This document shows positions 52,549 through 61,707 of a DNA stretch of 64,000 nt, one piece after another. The position numbers and the translations under genes are program-made. The stretch is from Hyphomicrobiales bacterium (GTDB lineage: Bacteria; Pseudomonadota; Alphaproteobacteria; Rhizobiales; Rhizobiaceae), in assembly GCA_900473185.1 (NCBI GenBank), contig UCKU01000008.1, positions 62,001 to 126,000 on the forward strand. The letters run 5' to 3'. Under the pieces are notes generated by a model. It worked only from the letters and a program-made list of their open reading frames with translations, ran no database searches and was not told where the DNA came from. Every line of letters begins with the position of its first letter. Position 1 is the stretch's first letter.

Positions 52549-53634
52549 TCAAGCGGCGTTTTCCGCAAGACCGGAGCGGCGGGCGATGAAGCGGGCGAGT
52601 GCCGGGCCGATCAACAGGATCATCATGAAGCGGCCGGTCTGCATGGCCATGACGAAGGGCACGTCGACATCGCTGGAGGCGGCGATGATGGCGACGGAAT
52701 CGGCGCCGCCGGGGCTGGTCGCGAGATAGGCGGTGAGCGGGTCGATGCCGGCGAATTTGTGGAGTGCCACCGCCATGCAGCCGCATAGCGCCATCAGGAT
52801 GATGATGGAGGCGGACACGCGCGGCAGTGCGCGGGCGGCGTGTTTGATGATCGAGCGGGTAAAGCGCAGGCCGATGCTCCAGCCGATCAGTGCGTAGCTG
52901 AGCGCCAGGATCCAGGTGGGTAGTTCGATCTTCAACAGGCCGAAGCCCTGCAGAAGAGCGCCGCCGATCAGCGGGATAACGATATTGCCGCCCTGGATGC
53001 GGAAGCGGAAGACGCCGTAGCAGCAGAGGGCGGCGAAGGCGACAGTCAGGGCGAAGGCCGACCAATCGACCGGTGGGAAGAAGATGACTGGCGGCGGCTC
53101 TTCGCCATCGGCGGCGACCCAAAGGCGGGAGATGACGGAAGCGCCGACGGCGACGAAGACGACACGCAGATATTGCATGAAGGCGACGAGGCGGGCATCT
53201 GCCCCATAGGCTTCCGACATGATGACCATGGCCGAGGCGCCGCCGGGCGTGGAGCCCCAGACGGCCGTCGTGCCCGGCAATACCTGCCAGCGCGTGAGCA
53301 ACCAGCCGAGACCGGCGGCAATGGCAATCACCGAGACGATGAAGACGAAGAAGAGCGGTGCATCCTTGGCCATGGTTCCGAGGATATCGGGCGTGATGTT
53401 GCGCGCCATCAGGAGGCCGACCAGCACCTGGCCGAACTGCAGGGGCCAGTAGGGCACGCGCAACTGCCCCTTGCCGACGGTAAGCGCCAGCACGATGGCC
53501 GCGACCATCGGGCCGATCAGCAGCGAGGCGGGCAGGGCGAAGAGTTCGAGGAAAAGGACTGATATGGCCGACAAAGCGAGCAGCAATGCCCATTTGGGCA
53601 GGCTCGCTTTCTGATGGAAGCTGCTTGCGTCCAA
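52549..53634 (-). CDS. AbrB family membrane protein
   Basis: A 361-residue polytopic membrane protein of the AbrB/AbrB-duplication (former ammonia monooxygenase) family. It contains two internal repeats of the same pattern, seen as WGSTPGGASAMVIMSEAYGADARLVAFMQY in the first half and TSPGGADSVAIIAASSDVDVPFVMAMQT in the second. It is a probable transporter; the name AbrB refers to a Pfam label, not the Bacillus regulator. The TTG at 53634 follows GGGGATCACAGT; frames to 53763 are unlikely. Confidence 0.8.
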   Translation of the reverse strand: MDASSFHQKASLPKWALLLALSAISVLFLELFALPASLLIGPMVAAIVLALTVGKGQLRVPYWPLQFGQVLVGLLMARNITPDILGTMAKDAPLFFVFIVSVIAIAAGLGWLLTRWQVLPGTTAVWGSTPGGASAMVIMSEAYGADARLVAFMQYLRVVFVAVGASVISRLWVAADGEEPPPVIFFPPVDWSAFALTVAFAALCCYGVFRFRIQGGNIVIPLIGGALLQGFGLLKIELPTWILALSYALIGWSIGLRFTRSIIKHAARALPRVSASIIILMALCGCMAVALHKFAGIDPLTAYLATSPGGADSVAIIAASSDVDVPFVMAMQTGRFMMILLIGPALARFIARRSGLAENAA

Positions 53635-53795
53635 AACTGTGATCCCCGAACTTTTCGACCGGAGCGAGCCCGAAGGCGGAGGTGGGAGGAGGCCCCGGCA
53701 ATATGAAGAGGCCGGCTGCGAGGGCCGGCAGGCGCAGACCCGGTATAGGCGCGGGTTGGCCAAGGGGTCAATTGCGGAATCTGGCCTTTGTGCTC

Positions 53796-54698
53796 CTAAA
53801 GTCTGGTGTGTTTGGCAAGGAAATCAAGCAGGGCACGAACGCGCGCCGGCAGAGGGCCGCCCTGGCCGATATAGACGGCATAGAACTCTTCGGCATCGCC
53901 GGGATTGAGCTCTTCCAACACGGGAACGAGCCGACCGGCGGCGATATCGGCGCGCACGGTGAATTCCGTCATGCGGGCAAGGCCGGCGCCCGAGAGCGCG
54001 AGATAACGCATAGCCTCGCCATCGCCGACCTGAAGGCCGGGGGTGACCGGAATGGTGATCGTCTCGAAGTTGTCTGAGACAGGCCAGCCTTCCAGCGCCC
54101 GGGCATAGGAGAATCCAATGCGGCGGTGGCGGTGCAGTTCGGCAGCCGAGCGTGGTTCACCGTGATGCTGAAGATAATCGGGTGAGGCGACGATGATCTT
54201 TCTGGCAGCGCCGAGCTTGCGGGCGATTAGGCTCGATGTCTTCAGCGGGCCGGCACGAATTGCGACATCGGCGCGTTCTTCCAGAAGGTCGACCACCTTG
54301 TCGGTATGGGTGATGTCGAGGGTGATGCCGGGATGCTCGGCCATGAAGGCCGGGATCAGCGGTGCCAGAACATGATTGCCGAAAGAGCCGCTGGTGTTGA
54401 TGCTGATGCGGCCGGCGGCCTGTTCTCCAGCCGAGGCGAAACGTTCGGCCTCCGAAATGTTGGCGAGGATTGCCACGCTGCGCTCATAGAATGCACAACC
54501 TTCCGGCGTCAGCTGCAGCTTGCGGGTGGAGCGGTTGACGAGGCGGGCGCCGAGCCTTGTTTCCAGCCGGGCGACCAGTTTGCTGACAGCTGATGGCGTC
54601 ATGCGCCGCACTTGGGCCGCAGCAGAGAAACCGCCGCGCTCGACCACGCTGACGAAGACTTCCATTTCGCCTGATCGATTGATGTCCTGACGGCTCAT
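53796..54698 (-). CDS. LysR family transcriptional regulator
   Basis: A 300-residue LTTR with winged helix EMEVFVSVVERGGFSAAAQV and MTPSAVSKLVARLETRLGAR, then the effector domain (GRISINTSGSFGNHVLAPLI). It is divergent from an aldo-keto reductase gene with an 89-base gap that holds an inverted repeat. The usual arrangement implies autoregulation and control of the reductase. Confidence 0.93.
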   Translation of the reverse strand: MSRQDINRSGEMEVFVSVVERGGFSAAAQVRRMTPSAVSKLVARLETRLGARLVNRSTRKLQLTPEGCAFYERSVAILANISEAERFASAGEQAAGRISINTSGSFGNHVLAPLIPAFMAEHPGITLDITHTDKVVDLLEERADVAIRAGPLKTSSLIARKLGAARKIIVASPDYLQHHGEPRSAAELHRHRRIGFSYARALEGWPVSDNFETITIPVTPGLQVGDGEAMRYLALSGAGLARMTEFTVRADIAAGRLVPVLEELNPGDAEEFYAVYIGQGGPLPARVRALLDFLAKHTRL

Positions 54699-54715
54699 GG
54701 TGAATTCAAATCACA

Positions 54716-54746
54716 GATGATATGCTTTGAGGCAATCTATATCATC
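54716..54746. promoter_or_regulatory. Inverted repeat between LysR and aldo-keto reductase genes
   Basis: GATGATAT (54716-54723) and ATATCATC (54739-54746) form a perfect 8-bp inverted repeat with a 15-base centre. It lies 18-48 bases beyond the LysR start and 42-72 bases before the reductase start. LTTRs recognise AT-rich dyads of this size, so this is a strong operator candidate. Confidence 0.55.
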
Positions 54747-54787
54747 GTTCTGGCCGGGTCTATCTCTTCAAAAAAGGAGATTGAATC

Positions 54788-55840
54788 ATGGAATACAGAA
54801 ATCTAGGCGCATCGGGTTTGAGGGTGCCGGTGCTGAGCTTCGGGGCCGGCACCTTCGGCGGCAGCGGACCGCTCTTCGGCGCTTGGGGCACGACGGATGC
54901 GCAAGAGGCGCGGCGGATGGTAGATATCTGCCTGGAGGCGGGTGTGACGCTGTTCGATACGGCGGACGTCTATTCGGCCGGTGCTTCCGAGGAGGTGCTG
55001 GGGCAGGCGATCTCCGGAAAGCGCGACGCGGTGCTGATCTCGACCAAGACGGCGCTGCCGATGGGCGAGGGGCCGAATGATTGGGGCACCTCGCGGGCAC
55101 GGCTGATCCGCGCGACCGAGGATGCGCTGCGCCGGCTCGGCACTGACTATATCGACCTTCTGCAGCTTCACGCGTTCGATGCCTCAACGCCTGTCGAAGA
55201 GGTGCTTGCTACGCTCGATGGGCTCGTGGCCGCTGGCAAGGTTCGCTACATCGGTGTTTCCAATTTCTCCGGCTGGCAGCTGATGAAATCGCTTGGGCTG
55301 TCGGAAAAATATGGATACCCGCGTTACGTGGCCCATCAGGTCTATTATTCGCTCGCCGGACGGGATTACGAATGGGAACTGATGCCGCTTGCCGCCGACC
55401 AGGACGTGGGCGCGCTTGTCTGGAGCCCGCTCGCCTGGGGCCGGCTGACCGGCAAGATCCGCCGCGGTGCGCCCTTGCCCGAGGGAAGCCGTCTGCACCA
55501 GACGGCCGAATACGGCCCGCCTGTCGATGACGAGAAGCTCTTCGATATCATCGACGTGCTGGATGAAATTGCCGCCGAGACCGGCAGGACCGTGCCGCAG
55601 ATCGCCATCAACTGGCTGATCGGCCGGCCGACGGTCTCAAGCGTCATCATCGGCGCGCGCAATGAGGAGCAACTCGGGCAAAATCTCGGCGCGGTCGGCT
55701 GGAGCCTGACGCGGGAGCAGATCTGCCGGCTGGACGCGGTCAGTGCCGTGACGCCGCCCTATCCCTATTTCCCCTATTATCGGCAGGAGGGTTTTGCGCG
55801 GCTGAACCCGCCCGCCACCCCTGCAACAAAGATGGGATGA
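54788..55840 (+). CDS. Aldo/keto reductase
   Basis: A 350-residue NADPH-dependent oxidoreductase with the (beta/alpha)8 fold. The catalytic tetrad is visible as Asp and Tyr in LFDTADVYSAGASEE, Lys in AVLISTKTALPM and His in IDLLQLHAFDAST. GVSNFSGWQLMKSLGLSEKY is a standard block and GARNEEQLGQNLGAVGW the cofactor region. The substrate is unknown. It is divergent from a LysR regulator. Confidence 0.92.
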   Translation: MEYRNLGASGLRVPVLSFGAGTFGGSGPLFGAWGTTDAQEARRMVDICLEAGVTLFDTADVYSAGASEEVLGQAISGKRDAVLISTKTALPMGEGPNDWGTSRARLIRATEDALRRLGTDYIDLLQLHAFDASTPVEEVLATLDGLVAAGKVRYIGVSNFSGWQLMKSLGLSEKYGYPRYVAHQVYYSLAGRDYEWELMPLAADQDVGALVWSPLAWGRLTGKIRRGAPLPEGSRLHQTAEYGPPVDDEKLFDIIDVLDEIAAETGRTVPQIAINWLIGRPTVSSVIIGARNEEQLGQNLGAVGWSLTREQICRLDAVSAVTPPYPYFPYYRQEGFARLNPPATPATKMG

Positions 55841-55940
55841 AATCTTCCCGAATCTTGGCTGGACAGCCGCTTTGACTTGCCTCATACCCGGCCTGCTACA
55901 GATGCTGTAGCAGGCTGTGGAATGCAGGGAGATCAAGGGC

Positions 55941-57353
55941 ATGGCACTGCGCGACGCGAAGACTGGGGTGCGAAACGAGGCGGGCATCGAGGCCGTCACC
56001 GGCATTCTGAAACAGCGCTTCGGAGAGCGCTTCCAGACCGGCCAGGCTTTTCGCGCCCAGCATGCGCACACGACCACCTATATTCCCGCCCAGCTGCCCG
56101 ACGGCGTGCTCTTTGCCGAGACGGCTGACGATGTGAAGACCGTCGTGCGGGCCTGTGCCGATCATAAAGTGCCTGTTATCGGCTTCGGTACCGGCTCGTC
56201 GCTTGAGGGGCAGGTGAATGCGCCGAATGGCGGCATTTCCATCGATTTCAGCCGGATGAATCGGGTGCTTGAAGTCAATCCTGAGGATCTCGACTGCACG
56301 GTCGAGCCCGGCGTCACGCGCGAGGCGCTGAACACCTATCTGCGCGATACCGGCCTGTTCTTCCCGATCGATCCCGGCGCCAATGCCTCGATCGGCGGCA
56401 TGACCTCGACGCGGGCCTCCGGCACCAATGCCGTTCGCTACGGCACGATGAAGGACAATGTGCTTGCCGTTACGGCTGTGACCGCATCCGGCGAGGAAAT
56501 CCGCACGGCGCGCCGCGCTCGCAAATCGTCGGCCGGTTACGATCTCACGCGGCTCTTCGTCGGCGCGGAGGGCACGCTCGGCATCCTGACCTCGGTGACG
56601 CTGCGCCTGCACGGCATTCCGCAGAAGATCGGCGGAGGTGTGTGCGCCTTCCCGAGCGTGAAGGCAGCGTGTGACGCTGTCATCATGACGATCCAGATGG
56701 GCATTCCGGTGGCGCGCATCGAGCTTGTCGATGCGTTGCAGATGCGGGCCAGCATAGCCTATGCCGGCCTTCCCTATGAGGAGAGCCCGGCGCTATTCCT
56801 CGAGTTCCACGGCACGGATGAGACCGTGGCGCTGCAGTCGGCCGCCTTTGCCGAGATCGCGGCTGAATGCGGGGGCGGCGAATTCAAGTGGACGGCGAGC
56901 GCGGAGGAGCGCACCAAGCTCTGGAAGGCGCGCCATGACGCCTACTGGTCGGTGCGGGCGCTCGCGCCCGGACTTGCCGTACTTTCGACCGATGTTTGTG
57001 TTCCGATATCACGGCTTGCGGATTGCGTTGCCGAAACGCAGGCCGATATCGAGGCAAACGGTTTGCTGGCGCCGATCGTCGGCCATGCGGGCGACGGGAA
57101 CTTCCATGTGCAGCTTTTGTTCGACGACAAGAGTGCCGCGGGGATCGCCACGGCCGAGGAGTTCGTGGCCCGGCTGAATGCGCGGGCGCTGGCAATGGAT
57201 GGCACATGCACCGGCGAACACGGGATCGGGCAGGGGAAAATGGCATTTCTGGAACAGGAGCTCGGGGGTAGCGTGGATCTGATGCGCCAGATCAAGCGCT
57301 CGCTCGATCCTGACAATATCCTCAATCCCGGCAAGATTTTTCATCTGGGCTGA
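55941..57353 (+). CDS. D-lactate dehydrogenase (cytochrome)-like FAD oxidase
   Basis: A 470-residue flavoenzyme of the FAD-linked oxidase C-terminal type (GlcD/LDHD family). The PCMH FAD-binding domain has VIGFGTGSSLEGQVNAPNGG and IDPGANASIGGMTSTRASGT; the C-terminal domain includes GHAGDGNFHVQLLFDD (metal-binding His) and ends LDPDNILNPGKIFHLG. It probably oxidises D-lactate or a similar D-2-hydroxyacid and passes electrons to the respiratory chain; the substrate is inferred. The ATG at 55941 follows GGGAG. Confidence 0.9.
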   Translation: MALRDAKTGVRNEAGIEAVTGILKQRFGERFQTGQAFRAQHAHTTTYIPAQLPDGVLFAETADDVKTVVRACADHKVPVIGFGTGSSLEGQVNAPNGGISIDFSRMNRVLEVNPEDLDCTVEPGVTREALNTYLRDTGLFFPIDPGANASIGGMTSTRASGTNAVRYGTMKDNVLAVTAVTASGEEIRTARRARKSSAGYDLTRLFVGAEGTLGILTSVTLRLHGIPQKIGGGVCAFPSVKAACDAVIMTIQMGIPVARIELVDALQMRASIAYAGLPYEESPALFLEFHGTDETVALQSAAFAEIAAECGGGEFKWTASAEERTKLWKARHDAYWSVRALAPGLAVLSTDVCVPISRLADCVAETQADIEANGLLAPIVGHAGDGNFHVQLLFDDKSAAGIATAEEFVARLNARALAMDGTCTGEHGIGQGKMAFLEQELGGSVDLMRQIKRSLDPDNILNPGKIFHLG

Positions 57354-57442
57354 AAATGGAATAATCTCATGATCTTGGCCCTTGCTCCCGGCATGAATAG
57401 CGATAGTGTCGGCAACAGAATCCCGAATGGAGAATCCCTGAC

Positions 57443-60400
57443 TTGGTAGGCCGGTTCCTCGTCTTTCTAGGAGGAGTGATCGTCGTAGTGCTCTTCGTGG
57501 CGCTGCTGGCACCGCTGTTCATCGACTGGACGGATTTCCGGATGAATTTCGAGGATCAGGCAAGCCGCATCATCGGCAAGAAGGTGACGGTGCATGGCAC
57601 GGTCGACGCACGGCTGTTGCCGTTTCCGTCCGTGACGCTGCATGACGTGCGCGTCGGCCAGGAAGAAGACGGCACGCCGGTGGTGCAGGTCGAGCAGTTC
57701 TCCATGGATGCCGAGCTTGCGCCTTTCCTCTCGGGCGAGGCGCTGATTTTCGACATGCGCGTCGTCAACCCCAAGGTGCGGCTGCGGCTTCTGAAGGACG
57801 GCTCGCTGGACTGGATGCGCGGCAGCCAGCCGGAAATTCCGGCCAAGACCGTCGTTCTGGAAAATGTGCATGTCAACGGCGGCGAGATCGAGTTCATCGA
57901 CGACCAGTCCGGCCGTTCGCGGCATGTGACGGGGCTCAATGCCGAAATGTCGGCGAAGTCGCTCGCCGGTCCATGGCGCATCGAGGGCGACGGCACGCTC
58001 GATGGCGAACATGGCAGCTTTTCCATCTCCAGCAATCAGCCGGACGAGAGTGGCGTGTTGCGCGTGCGCACCCGGCTTGCGCCTGACAAGCATCCCGTCA
58101 CCGTCGATCTCGATGGCGAACTCAAGCTCGTCGACAGCCGGCCGAACTATCAGGGCACGCTAATTGCGGCGATCCAAAACCGTGAGGGCAAGACCGAAAA
58201 GGGGGAGGCGCCGCCGCGCCTCAAGGGTCGTTTCGAGCTCACCAACGACCGCATCCGCGTTCCCGAATACCGCATGGAAGTCGGCTCGACCGACGACCCC
58301 TATGTGATCACGGGCGAGGCGACGCTCGACACCGGCAGTGCGCCGGAATTCCTGCTGACCGCCGATGGCCAGCAGATCGACGTCAACCGTATCGGCAATC
58401 AGGGTGCCGCGGGCAAGACCAACCGCGACCCGGCGGTTTCGGCACGTCAGCGATTGAACTCGCTGCTCGAAATTGTCGGTCAGGTGCCGATCCCGCAGGT
58501 GCCGGGCAAGGCGACGGTGCGCCTGCCGGCTATCGTTGCCGGCGATACGACGATCCGCGACGTGGCGCTGGAACTGAGGCCGGCGGGCAATGGCTGGATG
58601 ATCGACAATGCCGTCGGCACGCTGCCCGGTCGCACGCAGGTGGAAGGCAAGGGCAAGCTGACGCTCACGGGTGATCCGTCCTTCAACGGCCAGATGGTGG
58701 TTGCCTCCACGCAGCCTACGGGCCTTGCCTCCTGGCTGGCAGGTTCGGTCGATCCGGCGATCCGCCAGCTCCGGCAGGCCGGTTTCTCCGCCAATGTCAG
58801 CCTGACGCACGATCTGCAGCGCTTCGAAAACCTGGAGATCGCGATCGGTGCTGCGACGCTGAAGGGTCGGCTGGAGCGGCAGGCGACCAACGGCCAGACG
58901 CCGTCGCTTTCCGTTGCGCTAAATGGCGATTCACTTGATCTCGATGCGCTGAGAGCATTGACCGGCCTCTTTACCGGCCAGGATGCCGGCGACAATGTGC
59001 TCGATCACAAGATTGCCGCACAGCTCAAGGCCGACAAATTCACGGCCTTCGGTGTGCAGGCCGATAATGTCGAGACGACCTTTACGCTTGCCGACGGGGC
59101 GCTTTCCGTCGACCGGCTGTCGATCAAGAACCTTGCGGGCGCCGAACTGACGGCGACGGGCAAGGCGGAGGGATCGCTGCTCGACTATAAGGGCACCGGC
59201 GAGATTACCTTCAAGGCTGCCGATCCCGGCGCCTTCTTCGTCATGCTGCGCGAACATCTGCCGCATCACCCTGTGATGGACCGGCTGGTGCGCAACGCCG
59301 GCTGGTATGGCAATACGGCGCTGCGCGGCGCGCTGACGCTCGGCGGCGACGACGGCAATGCGCTTTCGGTAACACTTGCAGGCGTTTCGAACGGCAGCCG
59401 CGTCAATCTCGACTACCGCATGTCCGACCTCCTGGCGCTGACCGGCAGCGGCACGACGACGCTGGAGGCGACGCTCGACAATGCCGTGCCGTCGATCCTG
59501 TTTGGGCAGGCGGGTCTCGATCCGCTGCCGGTCGACGCGGGCGCTAATGGCCGCATGACGCTGAAGGTAACCGCGGCGGGCAACGATCCTGCCGATGCCG
59601 CGCTGACCTTCGCGACAGACCGGACGTCGTTTACGGCAAACGGCAAGGTCGATGTACGGCCCGACACTTTCATGAACGGCAATGTCGCAGTATCGCTCGA
59701 AAGCGCCGATCTCGATCCGTATCTGGTCATGAACGGCATCGCGCTGCCCGAGCTTGGCACCGGGCTGCCCTTCAAGCTGCAGACCAACGCGATCATCGAT
59801 GCCGACAAGGTGGTGTTGGCGGATCTCAACGGGCATGCGGCCGACAATGAATTCGCCGGCGCGCTGACCTTCGATCGCAAGGCGGCAAAGACGACGGCGA
59901 CCGGCACGCTTGCGCTTTCCAAGGCCGATCTCGGCTGGCTCGGCGAAGCCGTGTTCGGGCAGATAAACGACCCCGCCAACGGCCAGTTGACGACGGCGGC
60001 CCTTGGCCTGCCGCTCTTCCGTGATCTCGACGTCAATCTGAAGCTCACCGCCAAGCAGTTCTGGCCGGGGCTTTTCAACACGGCGGTGAACGATTTCACC
60101 TCAAACATTGCCTATAAGGGCGACGAGCTGCAGCTCAACGACATGGCCGGCAACTGGGATGGCGGCGCGCTCTCCGGCAATATGCTCTTTACCAATGCCA
60201 ATGGTACGGGCTTCCTGCAGTTGCGGCTGGCGCTTGCCGATTCCGATCTCGGCGGCGTCGTCTGGCCGCGCGACGGCGCGCCTGTCGCCAACGGCAAGTT
60301 CGGCATGTCGCTGGCGCTCGAAGCTTCAGGCAAGACGGTTTCGGAAATTGCGAGTTCTCTGAACGGCTCGGGCGAAATCCGGCTTGGCGAGACGAGCGTT

Positions 60401-61156
60401 CGCGGGCTGAACCTCGCGATCCTAGCGCCGCTGCTGGCCGCCACCGATCCGATGCAGGACCAGATCAATGCCGGCAAGATACATCCGATTGTCGAAACGC
60501 TGCTGAACAATGGCGAGGCGAAGCTGCCGCCGCTTGGCATTCCCTTCAACGTGACTGACGGCACGCTGCGGGTTCAGAATGTCAGCGTCGCCAACGATCT
60601 GGCGCATTTGAGCGCCGACGCGCAGATCGAGCTGCCGCAGGGGCGCATCAGCGCGACACTTGGCATCGGGCTCAATCCCGGCGCGGAGGCGCTTTCGGGC
60701 GCGGAGCCGGGCATCCGCCTGAACTTCTCCGGCCTGCTGGCCTCGCCCGGCAAGACGATGGATGTGACCGATATCACCAGCTATCTCTCGCTGCGCGCCT
60801 TCGAGCGCGAGCGGCGGCGCGTCGAGCGGCTGCAGACCAATGTGCTGGAAAAGCAGCGGCTCCGGCGCGAGGTGGCGCTCTATCGCTTCAACGACGCCCA
60901 GCGGGCTGCGGCTGCCGAGATCGAGCGGCAGCGACAGGCGGAAGAAGAGCGGCTGCGGGCTCTCGCGCAGGAGGCGGCACAGCGCAAGGCGGAAGCCGAG
61001 GCGAAGGCGGCTGCTGAAGCTGCCGCGCGCGCCAAGGCTGAGGCTGAAGCGAAGGCAAAGGCCGCGTCGGAGGCTGAGGCCGCGCGGCGGGCCGAACAGC
61101 CCCTGCAGCCTGGCCAGCTCAATTTCGATCAGTTGCCGGGCGTTCAGGCTCAGTAA
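57443..61156 (+). CDS. AsmA family protein (large)
   Basis: A 1237-residue envelope protein of the AsmA/TamB-like class thought to bridge membranes and carry lipids. The N-terminus has a single membrane anchor (FLVFLGGVIVVVLFVALLAP) followed by the AsmA domain with the typical block VDARLLPFPSVTLHDVRVGQ. A long beta-rich periplasmic part contains repeated patterns of the form D-x-x-x-x-x-G-T-L; the AsmA_2 domain covers about residues 900-1080. After residue about 1110 the C-terminus becomes a charged, Ala/Glu/Lys/Arg-rich coiled coil and ends in Pro/Gln. The start is TTG at 57443 after GGAGA. Confidence 0.88.
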   Translation: MVGRFLVFLGGVIVVVLFVALLAPLFIDWTDFRMNFEDQASRIIGKKVTVHGTVDARLLPFPSVTLHDVRVGQEEDGTPVVQVEQFSMDAELAPFLSGEALIFDMRVVNPKVRLRLLKDGSLDWMRGSQPEIPAKTVVLENVHVNGGEIEFIDDQSGRSRHVTGLNAEMSAKSLAGPWRIEGDGTLDGEHGSFSISSNQPDESGVLRVRTRLAPDKHPVTVDLDGELKLVDSRPNYQGTLIAAIQNREGKTEKGEAPPRLKGRFELTNDRIRVPEYRMEVGSTDDPYVITGEATLDTGSAPEFLLTADGQQIDVNRIGNQGAAGKTNRDPAVSARQRLNSLLEIVGQVPIPQVPGKATVRLPAIVAGDTTIRDVALELRPAGNGWMIDNAVGTLPGRTQVEGKGKLTLTGDPSFNGQMVVASTQPTGLASWLAGSVDPAIRQLRQAGFSANVSLTHDLQRFENLEIAIGAATLKGRLERQATNGQTPSLSVALNGDSLDLDALRALTGLFTGQDAGDNVLDHKIAAQLKADKFTAFGVQADNVETTFTLADGALSVDRLSIKNLAGAELTATGKAEGSLLDYKGTGEITFKAADPGAFFVMLREHLPHHPVMDRLVRNAGWYGNTALRGALTLGGDDGNALSVTLAGVSNGSRVNLDYRMSDLLALTGSGTTTLEATLDNAVPSILFGQAGLDPLPVDAGANGRMTLKVTAAGNDPADAALTFATDRTSFTANGKVDVRPDTFMNGNVAVSLESADLDPYLVMNGIALPELGTGLPFKLQTNAIIDADKVVLADLNGHAADNEFAGALTFDRKAAKTTATGTLALSKADLGWLGEAVFGQINDPANGQLTTAALGLPLFRDLDVNLKLTAKQFWPGLFNTAVNDFTSNIAYKGDELQLNDMAGNWDGGALSGNMLFTNANGTGFLQLRLALADSDLGGVVWPRDGAPVANGKFGMSLALEASGKTVSEIASSLNGSGEIRLGETSVRGLNLAILAPLLAATDPMQDQINAGKIHPIVETLLNNGEAKLPPLGIPFNVTDGTLRVQNVSVANDLAHLSADAQIELPQGRISATLGIGLNPGAEALSGAEPGIRLNFSGLLASPGKTMDVTDITSYLSLRAFERERRRVERLQTNVLEKQRLRREVALYRFNDAQRAAAAEIERQRQAEEERLRALAQEAAQRKAEAEAKAAAEAAARAKAEAEAKAKAASEAEAARRAEQPLQPGQLNFDQLPGVQAQ

Positions 61157-61166
61157 GAAGGGCCGG

Positions 61167-61388
61167 TCAAGGGTTCGACACGGCGTTTTTCAGCCAACAC
61201 AGAACGTGCAGGCGCAGCGCCGAGGAGAGGTTGCTGTCAGGCGCGCGGCCATCGTCTATTTCTGATATCAGCGCCGCAAGCGGCATGGAGCGACTTGCGG
61301 CAATCGCCTTCAACTCGGTCCAGAATTCATCTTCCAGCGAGAAACTGGTGCGGTGCCCGTGCAATGTCGCCGAATGTTTGCGGATCAT
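61167..61388 (-). CDS. Ribbon-helix-helix domain protein
   Basis: A 73-residue small DNA-binding-type protein. RTSFSLEDEFWTELKAIAAS and MPLAALISEIDD give the beta-strand and two helices of an RHH_4 fold. It follows the DUF4169 gene in the minus-strand run that starts with sspB, with an 83-base gap. Its target is unknown. The start at 61388 gives MIRKHSATLHGHRTSF. Confidence 0.82.
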   Translation of the reverse strand: MIRKHSATLHGHRTSFSLEDEFWTELKAIAASRSMPLAALISEIDDGRAPDSNLSSALRLHVLCWLKNAVSNP

Positions 61389-61471
61389 CGGCCTGCTTCG
61401 TCTTTGTTGAGAAAGCGATTCAGTCTGGAATCGCATCGGTTTGATCGCTCAGGCTTTTCACCCGCCAGCGA

Positions 61472-61660
61472 TCAGGTCTTGTCGTCTTCGATCCGGCCCT
61501 GATCAAGCGCCTTTTCGGCCTTTTCGTTGAGAGCGCGGGTCAATTGCTTTTCAGCCTTGGTACGGCCGTGGGAGATACGATTCTGCTCTGCCTGCTTCTC
61601 CTTTTCGGAGCGAGCCTGCTGCTTGCGGAACTGGCGTAGATTGACGATTTCGGCGCTCAT
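61472..61660 (-). CDS. DUF4169 family small protein
   Basis: A 62-residue highly charged helical protein: SAEIVNLRQFRKQQARSEKE followed by QNRISHGRTKAEKQLTRALN. It matches the DUF4169 pattern (short, Lys/Glu/Gln-rich, EIVNLRQFRK start). Function is unknown. It lies between sspB and the RHH gene; a terminator between sspB and it (61677-61701) suggests it can be transcribed separately. Confidence 0.82.
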   Translation of the reverse strand: MSAEIVNLRQFRKQQARSEKEKQAEQNRISHGRTKAEKQLTRALNEKAEKALDQGRIEDDKT

Positions 61661-61676
61661 GCGATTGCCCCCATCA

Positions 61677-61701
61677 TAAAAAAGGGAGGCTTTCGCCTCC
61701 C
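61677..61701 (-). terminator. Intrinsic terminator after sspB
   Basis: Stem GGGAGGC / GCCTCCC (61684-61690 with 61695-61701), TTTC loop, followed on the minus strand by TTTTTTATG. It lies just after the sspB stop and before the DUF4169 start. Confidence 0.83.
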
Positions 61702-61707
61702 TCGACA

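Noticed and set aside
52484..53701. 405-codon frame overlapping the AbrB-type gene
   Set aside because: Arg/His/Pro-rich frameshifted reading of the AbrB gene; the other frame gives consistent membrane segments and internal repeats.
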